64,000 nt of DNA from PFJX01 sp964393825 (GCA_964393825.1 CAYMUY010000024.1:1-64000); one strand, 5' to 3'; shown: positions 8,825 through 21,135, numbered from the stretch's first letter. Numbers and translations are program-made. The notes: generated by a model from the letters alone, not told the origin.

Positions 8825-9340
8825 ATGCAATTCACTCGACGTCGGATTCTGACTCTTGCTGGAGGCGCACTGCTGGCCACGCTGCTCTCGTGGTGGCCGC
8901 GCCGGAAGACGCCCATCCCGGCGGCATCGGTATCGCGCCAGGCGGACTTGCGCGCCTGGGTCGATACGCTGCTGCCGGCGGAGCCGGATTTCCCCGGAGG
9001 CTTGGCGCTCGGCGTAGCCGAACGGATCGCCGCCACGATTGCACGCGAGCCCGCCTATGCCAAGCTGGCACGGGAGACCTGGATCTGGCTCGATGCCCGT
9101 ATCCGGGAGACGGGAGATGTCGCATTTGCCGAACTGGCCGAATCCCGGCGCCATGATTTGGTCGCCCTCGCCGCCGCCAGCGCGCCGGGTTCGACGCCGC
9201 GCACCTTCTTCCAGGCCACCCTGGACGATGCCCTGTTCCATGCCTATGCCGACCCGCGCGCCTGGGAGGGCCTGGGTTATGCCGGTCCGCCGCAGCCGAT
9301 CGGATTTCCCGATCACGCTTCTGCGCCGAAATCAGCCTGA
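8825..9340 (+). CDS. Gluconate 2-dehydrogenase subunit 3-like Tat protein
   Basis: A 171-residue protein of the gluconate 2-dehydrogenase subunit 3 family, the small partner that carries a GMC flavoprotein through the Tat pathway. It begins MQFTRRRILTLAGGALLA, a twin-arginine signal with hydrophobic core. The rest is helical (LRAWVDTLLPAEPDFPGG) and ends in the family hallmark GLGYAGPPQPIGFPD. Its stop overlaps the start of the GMC gene by one base (tgAtg at 9338-9342), so the two are translationally coupled. These enzymes normally pass electrons to a membrane cytochrome c subunit, which is missing here. The substrate (gluconate or another sugar acid or alcohol) is unknown. Confidence 0.85.
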   Translation: MQFTRRRILTLAGGALLATLLSWWPRRKTPIPAASVSRQADLRAWVDTLLPAEPDFPGGLALGVAERIAATIAREPAYAKLARETWIWLDARIRETGDVAFAELAESRRHDLVALAAASAPGSTPRTFFQATLDDALFHAYADPRAWEGLGYAGPPQPIGFPDHASAPKSA

Positions 9341-11004
9341 TGGACGCGGATGTGGTCATCGTCGGGGCCGGTGCCGGGGGCGCGGCCTGCGCCTGGGCGC
9401 TGGCCAGCCGTGGCGTGCGCGTGCTGGTGCTGGAATCCGGTCCCTGGTACGACCCGGCCCGCGACAACCGTCTCCACCTGCCGGATTGGGAGCAGCATGT
9501 TTTCCCGGACGGGGAGGACCATAGCCACCGCTACAGCTTTGCCCCGATGCAGCCCCTGGACCCGCGCTGGGATGACCTGCGCTCTTGGAACCACAACCTT
9601 GGCCCTGTCGCCGGGGCATACCGGCAGGCGATGAAATACCATCATGTGCGCGGCGTCGGCGGCAGCACATTGCACTTTGCCGGCGAAGCCCATCGTCTCC
9701 ACCCGGCGGCCATGCGCATGGCCAGCCGCTTCGGCGTCGGCGCCGATTGGCCGATCGGCTATGACGATCTGGAACCCTTCTATGACACCGCCGAGCACCT
9801 GATCGGTGTGGCCGGTGCCTCCCGGGATCACGTTCGCCCGCGGAGCCGGGATTACCCTCTCCCACCCCACCCGCACAGCTATGCCAGCCAACGCATCGGG
9901 GCCGGCTGCGCCAAGCTGGGAATGAGCTGGTCACCTAATCCGCTGGCCATCCTTTCCGCGCCGTGGCAAGGCCGGCCCGGATGCAACTACTGCGGCCAAT
10001 GCGCGCGCGGCTGTCCACGCCGTGACAAGGGCAGCGCGGATGTCACCTTCATGGCGCGGGCGATGGCTGGAGGGCACTGCACCGTTCTCTCGCGCTGCCA
10101 TGTCACCCGTATCGAGCCCGGAGAGCGTGACCGCGTCACCCGCCTGAATTGGGTCGACGCCGCCGGCGCCGAACATACCGTGCAACCCCGCGTGCTGGTG
10201 CTCGCCTGCGGCGCGGTGCAGACTCCCCGCTTGTTGCTGGCTTGCGCCAATGCCCAGGCCCCCCATGGCCTGGCCAACGAATCGGGACAGGTGGGACGCA
10301 ACTTCATGGAGACCCTGGCCTGGACCAGCAGCGCCTTGCATCCGGAACCGCTGGGCAGCCATCGGGGCCTGCCGGTCGATGGCGTCTGCTGGGACTTCAA
10401 CGCGCCGGACGCCGTACCAGGCACGCCTGGAGGGGTGCGTTTCAGTGTCGGGATGGCTGAAATGGATCTGGCCGGACCCATCAACTATGCACGCCGGGTG
10501 GCGGGTGGATGGGGACACGCCCATCGCGCGGCAATGCGTGACAGCTTCGGTCACGTGTTGTCTGTTGGGTCGATTGGAGAATTCCTGCCCAACGCGGGCA
10601 CCTACATCGATCTTGATCCGATCGCCCGCGATGCTCATGGCCAGCCGTTGGCGCGCATTCATAGCCGCATCGATGTGCCGGAACTGCACCGCCTGGCCTT
10701 CATGGCCGGAAAATGCCGGGAGATCCTCCAGGCGGCAGGAACCGCCAGGCCCTTCGAGGAATTCGGCACATACGACACTTTCAACGCCACCCATGTTTTC
10801 GGCACTTGCCGCATGGGTGCCGACCCGCGGAATTCCGTGGTGGACCGGGACTGCCGCAGCCACCGCTGGCGTAATCTTTTTATCGTGGATGCCAGTATCT
10901 TCCCGAGCACGGGCGGGGGTGAGTCACCCTCGCTCGGCATCGAGGCGCTGGCGATACGCGCCGGCGCCCATATACGGGATCTGCTGGCAACCCGCTCGGT
11001 GTAA
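9340..11004 (+). CDS. GMC-family FAD-dependent dehydrogenase (gluconate dehydrogenase large-subunit-like)
   Basis: A 554-residue flavoprotein of the GMC oxidoreductase family, the likely catalytic subunit for the Tat partner just upstream. The FAD-binding VVIVGAGAGGAACAWAL lies at residues 4-20. GVGGSTLHFAGEAHR forms the second flavin segment. A cysteine cluster CNYCGQCARGC sits near residue 215. The C-terminus has the active-site region THVFGTCRMG with the expected histidine, then GGESPSLGIEALA. It lacks a signal peptide of its own, which fits co-export with the Tat-tagged small subunit. The cysteine cluster is shared by periplasmic sugar and alcohol dehydrogenases of this family and may bind a metal or FeS centre. 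The substrate cannot be predicted. Confidence 0.9.
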   Translation: MDADVVIVGAGAGGAACAWALASRGVRVLVLESGPWYDPARDNRLHLPDWEQHVFPDGEDHSHRYSFAPMQPLDPRWDDLRSWNHNLGPVAGAYRQAMKYHHVRGVGGSTLHFAGEAHRLHPAAMRMASRFGVGADWPIGYDDLEPFYDTAEHLIGVAGASRDHVRPRSRDYPLPPHPHSYASQRIGAGCAKLGMSWSPNPLAILSAPWQGRPGCNYCGQCARGCPRRDKGSADVTFMARAMAGGHCTVLSRCHVTRIEPGERDRVTRLNWVDAAGAEHTVQPRVLVLACGAVQTPRLLLACANAQAPHGLANESGQVGRNFMETLAWTSSALHPEPLGSHRGLPVDGVCWDFNAPDAVPGTPGGVRFSVGMAEMDLAGPINYARRVAGGWGHAHRAAMRDSFGHVLSVGSIGEFLPNAGTYIDLDPIARDAHGQPLARIHSRIDVPELHRLAFMAGKCREILQAAGTARPFEEFGTYDTFNATHVFGTCRMGADPRNSVVDRDCRSHRWRNLFIVDASIFPSTGGGESPSLGIEALAIRAGAHIRDLLATRSV

Positions 11005-11088
11005 TCACCCGGGAAGCCACCCCGCCCGACCTGCCCGATGGCGCGCCCTGGCCGGGCCGGCGCAACGAAGCAACGCCCCCCGGGATGG

Positions 11089-13017
<1,929 letters not shown>

Positions 13018-13062
13018 GAAGCGCTCCATCAGAGTCATTACGCAAGGAGCGAAGGCGGCGCC

Positions 13063-13148
13063 GGACGCTTCCCTACGCCGGCGTGATCCGGATCAGGTTC
13101 CAAGGGTGTGATCTCAGCCGCGCAAGCAGCTTGCGACGGCACCCCTAA
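13063..13148 (-). promoter_or_regulatory. TPP riboswitch (THI element)
   Basis: The minus strand carries the THI-box core in order: GGGGTGC (around 13139-13146), GGCTGAGAT (around 13112-13120), ACCCTTGGAACCTGATC (around 13091-13107), then CGGATCACGCCGGCGTAGGGAAGCG. These are the conserved helices of the thiamine-pyrophosphate aptamer. It ends about 45 bases before the thiC start. With no long terminator stem in between, control of translation initiation is more likely than attenuation. Confidence 0.95.
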
Positions 13149-13316
13149 CGTGGGCGGGAAACTAGCCCAAACAAGCACTTATTACAAGCGTGCCGCGGGT
13201 GGGGGCATTCATGACCCGTGGGCTGTAACCGCTTGTAACACCTGCTTACCGCCAGGAAACGGCGTGGCTACAGCCGCCACATAAGCTGGAAGCGTAGTCA
13301 ACCGATGGAGACCATC

Positions 13317-13769
13317 ATGAAAACCAGATTCGTCCTGCCCACCCTGTTGCTGGCCACCCTCGCCGGTTTCGGCACTATCGCCCAGGCGTCCAACGAAGCG
13401 GCCGGCGTGTTCATCGGCGCCGGTTCCGGCGCCATCATCGGCCACGCGATCAGCGGCGGCGACGGCGCGATCGTGGGCGGCATCCTCGGCGCCATGGTCG
13501 GTGCGGCCATTGCCGACGACGACCGCGGCCGTCCGGTGGTGGTGCGTCACGATGACTGGCCGGCCTATGGCCCGCGCCCGGTGCGCGTCTACGAGGCACC
13601 ACGCGTGCGTTATGTCAGTACCCCGGTCATTGTCTACAGCCGTCCTGCGCCTTACGTCTGGCGTCACGATGACAGGCGGGATTACCGCAATGGCCGCTGG
13701 GATCGCGACTATCGCGGCGATCATCACGACCACTGGAACGATGGGCGCGACGGGCGCCGCGGCTGGTAG
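13317..13769 (+). CDS. Exported glycine-zipper protein
   Basis: A 150-residue exported protein of unknown function. The N-terminus MKTRFVLPTLLLATLAGFGTIAQA is a signal peptide. It is followed by a glycine-zipper stretch (residues about 28-65: GVFIGAGSGAIIG..., GGILGAMVGAAIA), the kind that packs into or against membranes. The last 80 residues are rich in Arg, Asp, His and Tyr (HDDRRDYRNGRWDRDYRG) and probably disordered or metal-binding. The start at 13317 is favoured over 13305 because GGAG lies six bases before it. It is transcribed divergently from thiC and convergently to sucD. Confidence 0.75.
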   Translation: MKTRFVLPTLLLATLAGFGTIAQASNEAAGVFIGAGSGAIIGHAISGGDGAIVGGILGAMVGAAIADDDRGRPVVVRHDDWPAYGPRPVRVYEAPRVRYVSTPVIVYSRPAPYVWRHDDRRDYRNGRWDRDYRGDHHDHWNDGRDGRRGW

Positions 13770-13775
13770 ACGTTT

Positions 13776-13834
13776 GTAGCGCCGGCTTCGTCCTTCTGAT
13801 CAGCCCCACGAAGCCGGCTGGAAGCCGGCGCTAC
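13776..13834. repeat. REP-like inverted repeat between convergent genes
   Basis: Perfect 14-base arms gtagcgccggcttc (13776-13789) and gaagccggcgctac (13821-13834), with an extra partial arm gaagccggc at 13810-13818. It fills the gap between the glycine-zipper gene and sucD, and would fold as a strong hairpin on both strands, possibly ending both transcripts. The GTAGCGCCGG word has the look of a dispersed palindromic repeat; no second copy was noticed in the window. Confidence 0.65.
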
Positions 13835-13836
13835 TG

Positions 13837-14723
13837 TTAACCCTTGCGCCGGATCGCCTCGGCACAGGCTTCGCCGATCCCCGCGGGGCTGTCCGCCACC
13901 ACCACGCCGGCGGCCTCCAGGGCGGCGATCTTCTCTGTTGCCGTGCCCTTGCCGCCGGCGATGATGGCGCCGGCATGGCCCATGCGCTTGCCCGGAGGCG
14001 CGGTCTGGCCGGCGATGTAGCCGGCGACCGGTTTGGTGACATGCGCCTTGATGTATTCCGCCGCTTCTTCCTCGCGGCTGCCGCCGATCTCGCCAACCAT
14101 GACGATGGCCTCGGTTTCCGGGTCGGCCTGGAACATTTCCAGGCAGTCGATGAAATCCAGGCCCTTGATCGGGTCGCCGCCGATGCCGACGCAAGTGGTC
14201 TGGCCCAACCCGAGGCGGGTAGTCTGGAACACCGCTTCATAGGTCAGCGTGCCGGAACGCGAGACGATGCCGACCTTGCCGCGCTGGTGGATGAAGCCGG
14301 GCATGATGCCGATCTTGCATTCGTCGGGCGTGATGATGCCGGGGCAGTTGGGACCGATCAGTACCGCGCCGTTGGCGCCGCTGTTGGCCCGTAAGGCCGC
14401 CTTCACGTTGATCATGTCGCGTACCGGAATCCCCTCGGTGATGCAGACGATGACCCGGATGCCGGCATCCGCCGCTTCCAGGATGCCGTCGGCGGCGAAA
14501 CCGGCGGGCACATAGATGACCGAGGCATCGGCGCCGGTTTCCCGCACCGCGTCCCTGACGGTATTGAACACCGGGCGGTCGAGGTGAACCTGGCCACCCT
14601 TGCCCGGCGTGACGCCACCGACCATGTGGGTGCCGTAGGCGATGGCCTGTTCCGAGTGAAACGTGCCCTGTTTTCCGGTGTAACCCTGGCAGATGACTTT
14701 GGTGGATTTGTTGACGAGGATGC

Positions 14724-14727
<4 letters not shown>
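13837..14727 (-). CDS. sucD: Succinyl-CoA ligase alpha subunit
   Basis: SucD, with SucC, converts succinyl-CoA to succinate while forming ATP or GTP in the TCA cycle. The 296-residue length matches the family. The CoA-binding N-terminus (TKVICQGYTGKQGTFHSEQA) and GIGGDPIKGLDFIDCLEMF are present. The phosphorylated histidine lies in GKRMGHAGAIIAGGKGTA. The start overlaps the sucC stop by four bases (ATGA), so the two subunits are coupled. Confidence 0.97.
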
Positions 14728-15905
<1,178 letters not shown>

Positions 15906-15969
15906 GTGGAACTCGGGAAAAGGTTGCACGGCGGCGTCCCGGGACGCCTCGGGCCGGCACGCGGCCGGG

Positions 15970-16581
15970 TCAGTCGGCGAATTTTGCCAGCGCGGCGCGC
16001 AGTTCCGCCACCTCAACTTCCAGGCGGGCCACCCGCGCTTCCAGATCGGAACTTGCGACAGGCGCCACCGATGGCATGGCCGGCGGTTCGCCACAGAGGA
16101 GATGCGCCCAGCGCTGCTCACGGGCGCCAGGCTGGCGCGGCAGTTTCAACGCCAGGGCGCCCGCCTCGCGACTGGCCAGTTCGTCGAGATACGCTTCCAC
16201 CGCCGAGGCATCGGCGAAGTGGTGCAGCCGTTCGCAATTGGCGCGCAATTCACTGGCGGTTTGCGGCCCGCGCAAGGCCAGCACGGCCAACAGGTCGACC
16301 GCGGCACCCGGAAGGTCGTAGACCTTGCCGAAGTTGTGGGCATAACGCAGCACCCGCCCGGAAGCGCCATAGCTTTCCATGATCAGGGTGCGGCCGCGCA
16401 ACGCCTCCAGGATGGCCTGGACCTCGGCTTCCGTGAGCGCCATCACCGGATCGCGCGAGGTCTTCTGGTTGCAGCCGGCGGTGAGGCTGTTCACGGTCAG
16501 GGGATAGGCGTCCGGGGTGGTCTTCGATTTCTCGATCAGCACCCCGAGCACGCGGACCTCTTCAAGGGTCAGCGGTGTCAT
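15970..16581 (-). CDS. YceH-like DUF480 protein
   Basis: A member of the UPF0502/DUF480 (YceH) family, predicted to form two winged-helix domains; function unknown. The protein from 16581 is 203 residues and begins MTPLTLEEVRVLGVLIEKSK, with the conserved TTPDAYPLTVNSLTAGCNQK and TSRDPVM. The C-terminus is a coiled coil (LEARVARLEVEVAELRAALAKF). The reading frame extends upstream into the reductase gene, but the family start and the two-base gap after that gene's stop support 16581. Confidence 0.88.
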   Translation of the reverse strand: MTPLTLEEVRVLGVLIEKSKTTPDAYPLTVNSLTAGCNQKTSRDPVMALTEAEVQAILEALRGRTLIMESYGASGRVLRYAHNFGKVYDLPGAAVDLLAVLALRGPQTASELRANCERLHHFADASAVEAYLDELASREAGALALKLPRQPGAREQRWAHLLCGEPPAMPSVAPVASSDLEARVARLEVEVAELRAALAKFAD

Positions 16582-16583
16582 GC

Positions 16584-17444
16584 TCAGACGTAGGTCAGTT
16601 CCGACCAGCGGCGGTCTTCGATCAAACCCTGCTTGATCTCCCGCCACTGCTCGGGTGAACCCGCCAGTCTGGTCATGCTGGCCTCGAACGCCGCCGCGGC
16701 CTTCTTCATGCCGGCCAGATAGACGTGGGTTTTCGGTGAGCAGACCAGATCCCAGACTTCCTCGGCATGCGCGTCGACGCCATCCCGCAGGGCATCGGCC
16801 TCATCACTGAGGACGCCATGGCTCAGGCCCTGGATCGCCTGGAAGGTGGCCTGGTCGTAATAGGTGGCGAGATCGTTGTTGATGTCGTTCATGTAGAGCA
16901 GGTCGGTGCCGGTACGGGCGCCGTAATACAACCGCACCTTGCCGGCCCAATCCTGGCGCTCTTCGTAGAGCCTGCGCAGGAAAGCGCGGAAGGGGGCGAT
17001 GCCGGTGCCGGTGCCCAGCATCAGCAGGTTGCTGTTCTTGTCGGCGGGAATCCGGAACGGGCTCCTGTAGGGGCCGGTCAGGGTGATCCTGTCGCCGACC
17101 TGGGCATCGCACAGATACCGCGAGGCGACCCCCGGGTACTCCTCGCCGGAAACTTCGTCGATATAGAAACAGCGACGGACCAGGAGTTCCAGTTCGACGC
17201 CGCTGTCATCGCCCCGGGCATTGGCGATGGTGTAGTAGCGATGGTGGGTCTTGTTGCCGAAGGCATGCGGTCCCGGCACCAGCACGCCGATATTCTGTCC
17301 TTCCAGGAAATAGATGGCCGGTTCATCGATGCGCAACGTGATCTGGCGCACCTCGGCGGTACTCGCGGGGGTGATCCGCGTGGATGACTGGACAACCGCC
17401 TCGGTGGTCTCGTTGATGCCTTGCTCGAATTCGGTATCACTCAT
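16584..17444 (-). CDS. Ferredoxin-NADP reductase-like FAD/NAD(P) oxidoreductase
   Basis: A soluble flavin-dependent electron-transfer enzyme of the plant-type FNR family, 286 residues from 17444. The FAD-binding signature appears as HHRYYTIAN (RxY[ST] motif) near residue 80. The NADP-binding loop is LLMLGTGTGIAPFRAFL and the second nucleotide motif is YYGARTGTDLLYMND. It ends ELTYV, with an aromatic residue one place from the C-terminus as in many FNRs. No ferredoxin domain or FeS cysteines are present, so it needs a separate partner. It sits two bases upstream of yceH. Ferredoxin/flavodoxin reduction is likely; a role as a reductase subunit for an oxygenase is possible. GGGA lies seven bases before the chosen ATG. 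Confidence 0.82.
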   Translation of the reverse strand: MSDTEFEQGINETTEAVVQSSTRITPASTAEVRQITLRIDEPAIYFLEGQNIGVLVPGPHAFGNKTHHRYYTIANARGDDSGVELELLVRRCFYIDEVSGEEYPGVASRYLCDAQVGDRITLTGPYRSPFRIPADKNSNLLMLGTGTGIAPFRAFLRRLYEERQDWAGKVRLYYGARTGTDLLYMNDINNDLATYYDQATFQAIQGLSHGVLSDEADALRDGVDAHAEEVWDLVCSPKTHVYLAGMKKAAAAFEASMTRLAGSPEQWREIKQGLIEDRRWSELTYV

Positions 17445-17569
17445 TTTGAATCCCATGGAGTGGTTGGCTGAGGGATAGGCCGGAGGCCTCGTGCCACCTC
17501 GCATGACCTGAAATGGCAAACGTAAGCGTACCCCGAATGCTGCGACCGCACAATTTTTCGGGGCGGTCA

Positions 17570-17893
17570 TCAGGAGCGTAGTGGCACCACCCTCTGTTCA
17601 ACCAGGGTGACGTTGACCACCCGCCCGCCAAGCAGCCAGACCCGACCGATCTGGCGGTCATCCCCCTCGGTGGAGTATTCGAAGCCATATTCCCGATGCA
17701 ACCGGGCACGTTGATCGCTGTCGCGGCGCAGACGGATCTTGCGCAGCGCCACGCTGGCATCGAGAAATTGCACACCGGCCTGCTCGCAGGCCTGGCGCGC
17801 CGTGGCGAGGGCAATCTCCCGCTTGCGCAGACCATCCCACCAGAACCAGGCCAGCGCCGCCAGCAACAGCAGGAGCAGGCCTTCCGAACTCAT
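17570..17893 (-). CDS. DUF3301 membrane-anchored small protein
   Basis: A 107-residue protein of the DUF3301 family, function unknown. It has one N-terminal membrane helix (GLLLLLLAALAWFWWDGL) followed by the family core REIALATARQACEQAGVQFLD and a basic soluble part (ALRKIRLRRDSDQRARLHREYGFEYST). The start at 17893 overlaps the end of the helicase gene by four bases (ATGA), so it is the last gene of that chain and probably translationally coupled. Confidence 0.85.
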   Translation of the reverse strand: MSSEGLLLLLLAALAWFWWDGLRKREIALATARQACEQAGVQFLDASVALRKIRLRRDSDQRARLHREYGFEYSTEGDDRQIGRVWLLGGRVVNVTLVEQRVVPLRS

Positions 17894-19233
17894 GCAGGCT
17901 TGTTGGCGGGCGACGTTGCCGCCCGCACCGGCGGCAACAGCAGGGCGCACACCGGTTCCTGCCGCGACCGTCGCGAACGGGTGGGTTCACTATCGGGTTG
18001 TTCGATCTCCCTGGCCGGAGCGGCAACAACCGCGGCGGCGACCGGACGAGGTGGCTCCGGATCAGGCAGGGGGGCTTCGACCAGATCACGATTGATGAAC
18101 TTGCGGATGGCCACCAGAAGCCGCTCTTCCTCATGCGCCACCAGCGAGATGGCCAGCCCGGAGGCGCCGGCGCGGCCAGTGCGGCCGATGCGGTGGACAT
18201 AGTCCTCCGGGGCATAAGGCAGCTCGAAATTGAATACGCAGGGCAGATCGACGATATCGATGCCACGCGCGGCGATGTCGGTCGCCACCAGCAGCCGCAC
18301 CTTGCCCTGCTTGAAGCCGTCGAGCGCGGACAGGCGTTCCACTTGCGCCTTGTCGCCATGAATGATGCCGGTCGACACCCCGCGCTTCTGCAGACGTCGA
18401 CCGAGTTTGTCGGCGGCGATCTTGGTGCGGGTGAAGACCAGCGCCTGACTGATGTCGCGTGCCCGGATGACCTGCAGCAAGGCGTCCATCTTGGCCGCTT
18501 CCTCGACCCGGTGCACCACCTGCTCCACCAGTTCGGTAGCGGTGTTGCGACGCGCCACCTCGACCCGCATGGGGTTCTGCAGGAAACTCTTGGCGAGGCC
18601 GACGATGCTGTCGTCGAAGGTGGCGGAGAACAGCAGCGTCTGCCTCTGCTTGGGCAACAGATCGAGGATGCGCTTGAGGTCGGGCATGAAACCCATGTCC
18701 AGCATGCGGTCGGCCTCGTCCAGCACCAGGAACTGCACCTGCGAGAGATTCACCATCTTGCTGCCGGCATGGTCGAGCAGGCGCCCGGGCGTGGCGACGA
18801 GGACTTCCACGCCACGACGCAGATCGGCCTCCTGGGCCTTCATGTCGACGCCACCGAACACGACGGTGCTGCGCAACGGCAGGTTCTTGTTGTAGGCGAC
18901 CACACTGTCATGCACCTGGATCGCCAGTTCCCGCGTCGGAGTCAGCACCAGCGCGCGTACCGGATGTCGCGCCGGCGAGGCGCTGGTATTGGCGTGGGGG
19001 ATCATTTTCTGCAACAGCGGCAGGGCGAACGCGGCGGTCTTGCCGGTACCGGTCTGTGCCTGCGCCATCAGATCCCGTCCGGCCAGCACCAGCGGAATGG
19101 CCTGTTTCTGGATCGGCGTGGGAATGCTGTAACCCATGTCGTTGAGCGCGCCAAGAATTTGCGACGCCAGGCCCAATTCTTCAAAGGAGGTTGCCGCTTC
19201 TAGCGCGGCTGCCGTGTTTTCACCAACTTCCAT
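17890..19233 (-). CDS. DEAD-box ATP-dependent RNA helicase (RhlE-like)
   Basis: A 447-residue DEAD-box helicase that would unwind RNA in ribosome assembly or mRNA turnover. Motifs appear in order: Q motif (GYSIPTPIQKQAIP, ~34-47), motif I AQTGTGKT (~58), Ia PTRELAIQV, II DEAD, III SAT, and VI HRIGRTGRAG. The last 70 residues are Pro/Ala/Arg-rich, as in RhlE-type proteins with a basic RNA-binding tail. The gene touches its neighbours: one base shared with the metallo-hydrolase stop and four with DUF3301. RhlE, RhlB and DbpA cannot be fully separated by eye, but the short N-terminus and basic tail favour RhlE. Confidence 0.92.
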   Translation of the reverse strand: MEVGENTAAALEAATSFEELGLASQILGALNDMGYSIPTPIQKQAIPLVLAGRDLMAQAQTGTGKTAAFALPLLQKMIPHANTSASPARHPVRALVLTPTRELAIQVHDSVVAYNKNLPLRSTVVFGGVDMKAQEADLRRGVEVLVATPGRLLDHAGSKMVNLSQVQFLVLDEADRMLDMGFMPDLKRILDLLPKQRQTLLFSATFDDSIVGLAKSFLQNPMRVEVARRNTATELVEQVVHRVEEAAKMDALLQVIRARDISQALVFTRTKIAADKLGRRLQKRGVSTGIIHGDKAQVERLSALDGFKQGKVRLLVATDIAARGIDIVDLPCVFNFELPYAPEDYVHRIGRTGRAGASGLAISLVAHEEERLLVAIRKFINRDLVEAPLPDPEPPRPVAAAVVAAPAREIEQPDSEPTRSRRSRQEPVCALLLPPVRAATSPANKPA

Positions 19234-19997
19234 CAGATTTCCCGCCAGTCCAGTCCTGTTTCCTGATCGGCGACGCCGACCCAGGCATCTTCGCAGCCCA
19301 GTGCCCCGGCCAATGCGGCACGGGCCAACTGGGGTGTGTTGTTGTGTTCAGAGAGGTGCGCCGCCACCACATGCGACAACCCGTGGTGCGCGATACGCGC
19401 CAGCAATGCCGCCGCCGCGTCGTTGTCGAGATGACCGTAAGGCCCAAGGATGCGCCGCTTCAACGCCGCCGGATAGGTACCCGCTTGCAGCATGTCGGCA
19501 TCGTGGTTGCACTCCAGCGCCAGGGCATCGCAACCGCTCAATACCGACTCGATGTGCGGCGTCACGTGACCGGCATCGGTGAGCAGACCGAAGCGGCGGG
19601 CGCCATCGGAAAACGTGTAATGCACCGGCTCGCGGGCGTCATGCGGCACCGGATAGGGTGTCACCCGCAGATCGCCGAGACTGAACGCCTCGTAACCCGC
19701 CAGCAGGTTCACCGCGGACAAGACATCGCCGTGAGTATCCAGCGCCGCGTGGCAGCCGTGACTTAGCCACACCGGACAGCGAGCCCGTTCCGCCAGCTTG
19801 GCGACGCCACGACCGTGGTCCCCGTGTTCGTGGGTGACCAGGATGGCATCCAGGCTGTCCACCGCCAGGCCCAGCCGCCCCAATCTTCGAGTCGCCTCGC
19901 GCGGCCCGAAGCCACAATCGACCATGACCGTGGTCCGGCCAGCTTGCACCACCCAGGCATTGCCCTTGCTCCCGCTGCCCAGGCTGGCAAATCTCAC
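19233..19997 (-). CDS. MBL-fold metallo-hydrolase (YycJ/WalJ-like)
   Basis: A 254-residue metallo-beta-lactamase-fold hydrolase. It opens MRFASLGSGSKGNAWVVQAG, the YycJ-type start. It carries the metal-binding HEHGDHGRGV near residue 57 and further metal ligands in LLTDAGHVTP and AHLSEHNN. Relatives include the putative exonuclease WalJ/YycJ; the true substrate is not known. It overlaps bamC by four bases and the helicase by one, forming a tight bamC-MBL-helicase-DUF3301 chain. Confidence 0.87.
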   Translation of the reverse strand: MRFASLGSGSKGNAWVVQAGRTTVMVDCGFGPREATRRLGRLGLAVDSLDAILVTHEHGDHGRGVAKLAERARCPVWLSHGCHAALDTHGDVLSAVNLLAGYEAFSLGDLRVTPYPVPHDAREPVHYTFSDGARRFGLLTDAGHVTPHIESVLSGCDALALECNHDADMLQAGTYPAALKRRILGPYGHLDNDAAAALLARIAHHGLSHVVAAHLSEHNNTPQLARAALAGALGCEDAWVGVADQETGLDWREI

Positions 19998-21124
19998 TTC
20001 AACTGCTCGAACAGCAGGCTGACGATGCGGGTGCCGGTTTCGTTGCTGGCCGGCTGACCATCTTCCATGAACACACGCACCACTGTGGAGGCACCGCCAC
20101 CCTGGAGTCGCACCTGATATTTCATGGCCTTGGCCTTGGCGTCGTCGCTGTTCCAGAACGCCAGCTTGGACAGGAAGCCCTTTTCCTTCTTGGTGTTAGC
20201 TTCCGGATCGGCATACCGCACGTAGTAGGTGCCGGCCACGCGGTCGCGATCTTCCACGGCGAAGCCGATGCGATCGAGCGCCAGGCCGACGCGGCGCCAG
20301 GCACGGTCGAAGGGCTCCGGCAACGCCAGGCTGGCCTGACCATCCGCCGTCTTGCTCAGGCTGGCGAGCGGCGGTGCGGCCTTCTCGGCCAACAGGGCCT
20401 GAGCACGCGACTCCTCGACACCGAACCGCACCATCAGGCGGCGCAGCATTTCCGCTTCCAGTTCAGGATCGCTCGGGCGTGGTTGCCAAACCGTGCGGCC
20501 CTGCCCCTGGTCACCTCCGCTCTGGGTGCCTTCGTACACCTCGACCATGCCGCGGTGGCTGAGATAGATCTCGGTTGAGCCTGCGGTCGCCGCCGGCTCC
20601 AGGCGGGTGCGGAACTTGTCGCGTTCGGCGGTGGAGTAGAAGCTGTCCATCGCCTTGCCCAGCCATTTACGGAGACCGTCCTGGGGAATCTTGGCGCGGT
20701 TTTCCGCCCAATCCGTTTCCATCACCCCGGCATCCGGCTGTTCGAGGGTGATGATGAAACCCATTTCCTGCCAGAAGTCCTTGACCACCGGCCACACCTC
20801 GGCGGCCGGCGCCTTGACCACCAGCCAGCGCTGGGTGCCGGCGCGCTCGATGCTGGCCTTGTCCACCTTGGGCAACAGCGCCTGTTCCGTGGCGCTCTTC
20901 GGCCTGCCCGCGCGCTCGCGGTCGTAGGCGGAGAACGTGGCGGCGCCCGCCGGATTGACGTCCGGCACGGCAAACCGGTTGTCAGCGGCGGGCATCACCA
21001 GATCCGGCGGCGCTTCCAGCGGCGGCAGGCTGCCTTGCGACTTGTAGTCGATCTTCTTGCCTTCGAACATGGAACAGCCGCCGGCGCTGAGGGCCAGGGC
21101 AAGGATAACGGCGGTTTGACGCAT
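19994..21124 (-). CDS. bamC: Outer membrane assembly lipoprotein BamC
   Basis: BamC is an accessory lipoprotein of the BAM complex that inserts beta-barrel proteins into the outer membrane. From 21124 the protein is 376 residues and begins MRQTAVILALALSAGGCSMF, a lipoprotein signal with lipobox AGGC. The Pro-rich unstructured N-terminus (SQGSLPPLEAPPDLVMP), which contacts BamD in the family, follows. Two helix-grip domains come next, the first around QRWLVVKAPAAEVWPVVKDFW and the second around FDRAWRRVGLALDRIGF. It lies 11 bases downstream of dapA, the usual dapA-bamC arrangement. Confidence 0.92.
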   Translation of the reverse strand: MRQTAVILALALSAGGCSMFEGKKIDYKSQGSLPPLEAPPDLVMPAADNRFAVPDVNPAGAATFSAYDRERAGRPKSATEQALLPKVDKASIERAGTQRWLVVKAPAAEVWPVVKDFWQEMGFIITLEQPDAGVMETDWAENRAKIPQDGLRKWLGKAMDSFYSTAERDKFRTRLEPAATAGSTEIYLSHRGMVEVYEGTQSGGDQGQGRTVWQPRPSDPELEAEMLRRLMVRFGVEESRAQALLAEKAAPPLASLSKTADGQASLALPEPFDRAWRRVGLALDRIGFAVEDRDRVAGTYYVRYADPEANTKKEKGFLSKLAFWNSDDAKAKAMKYQVRLQGGGASTVVRVFMEDGQPASNETGTRIVSLLFEQLK

Positions 21125-21135
21125 GACGGGGAACC

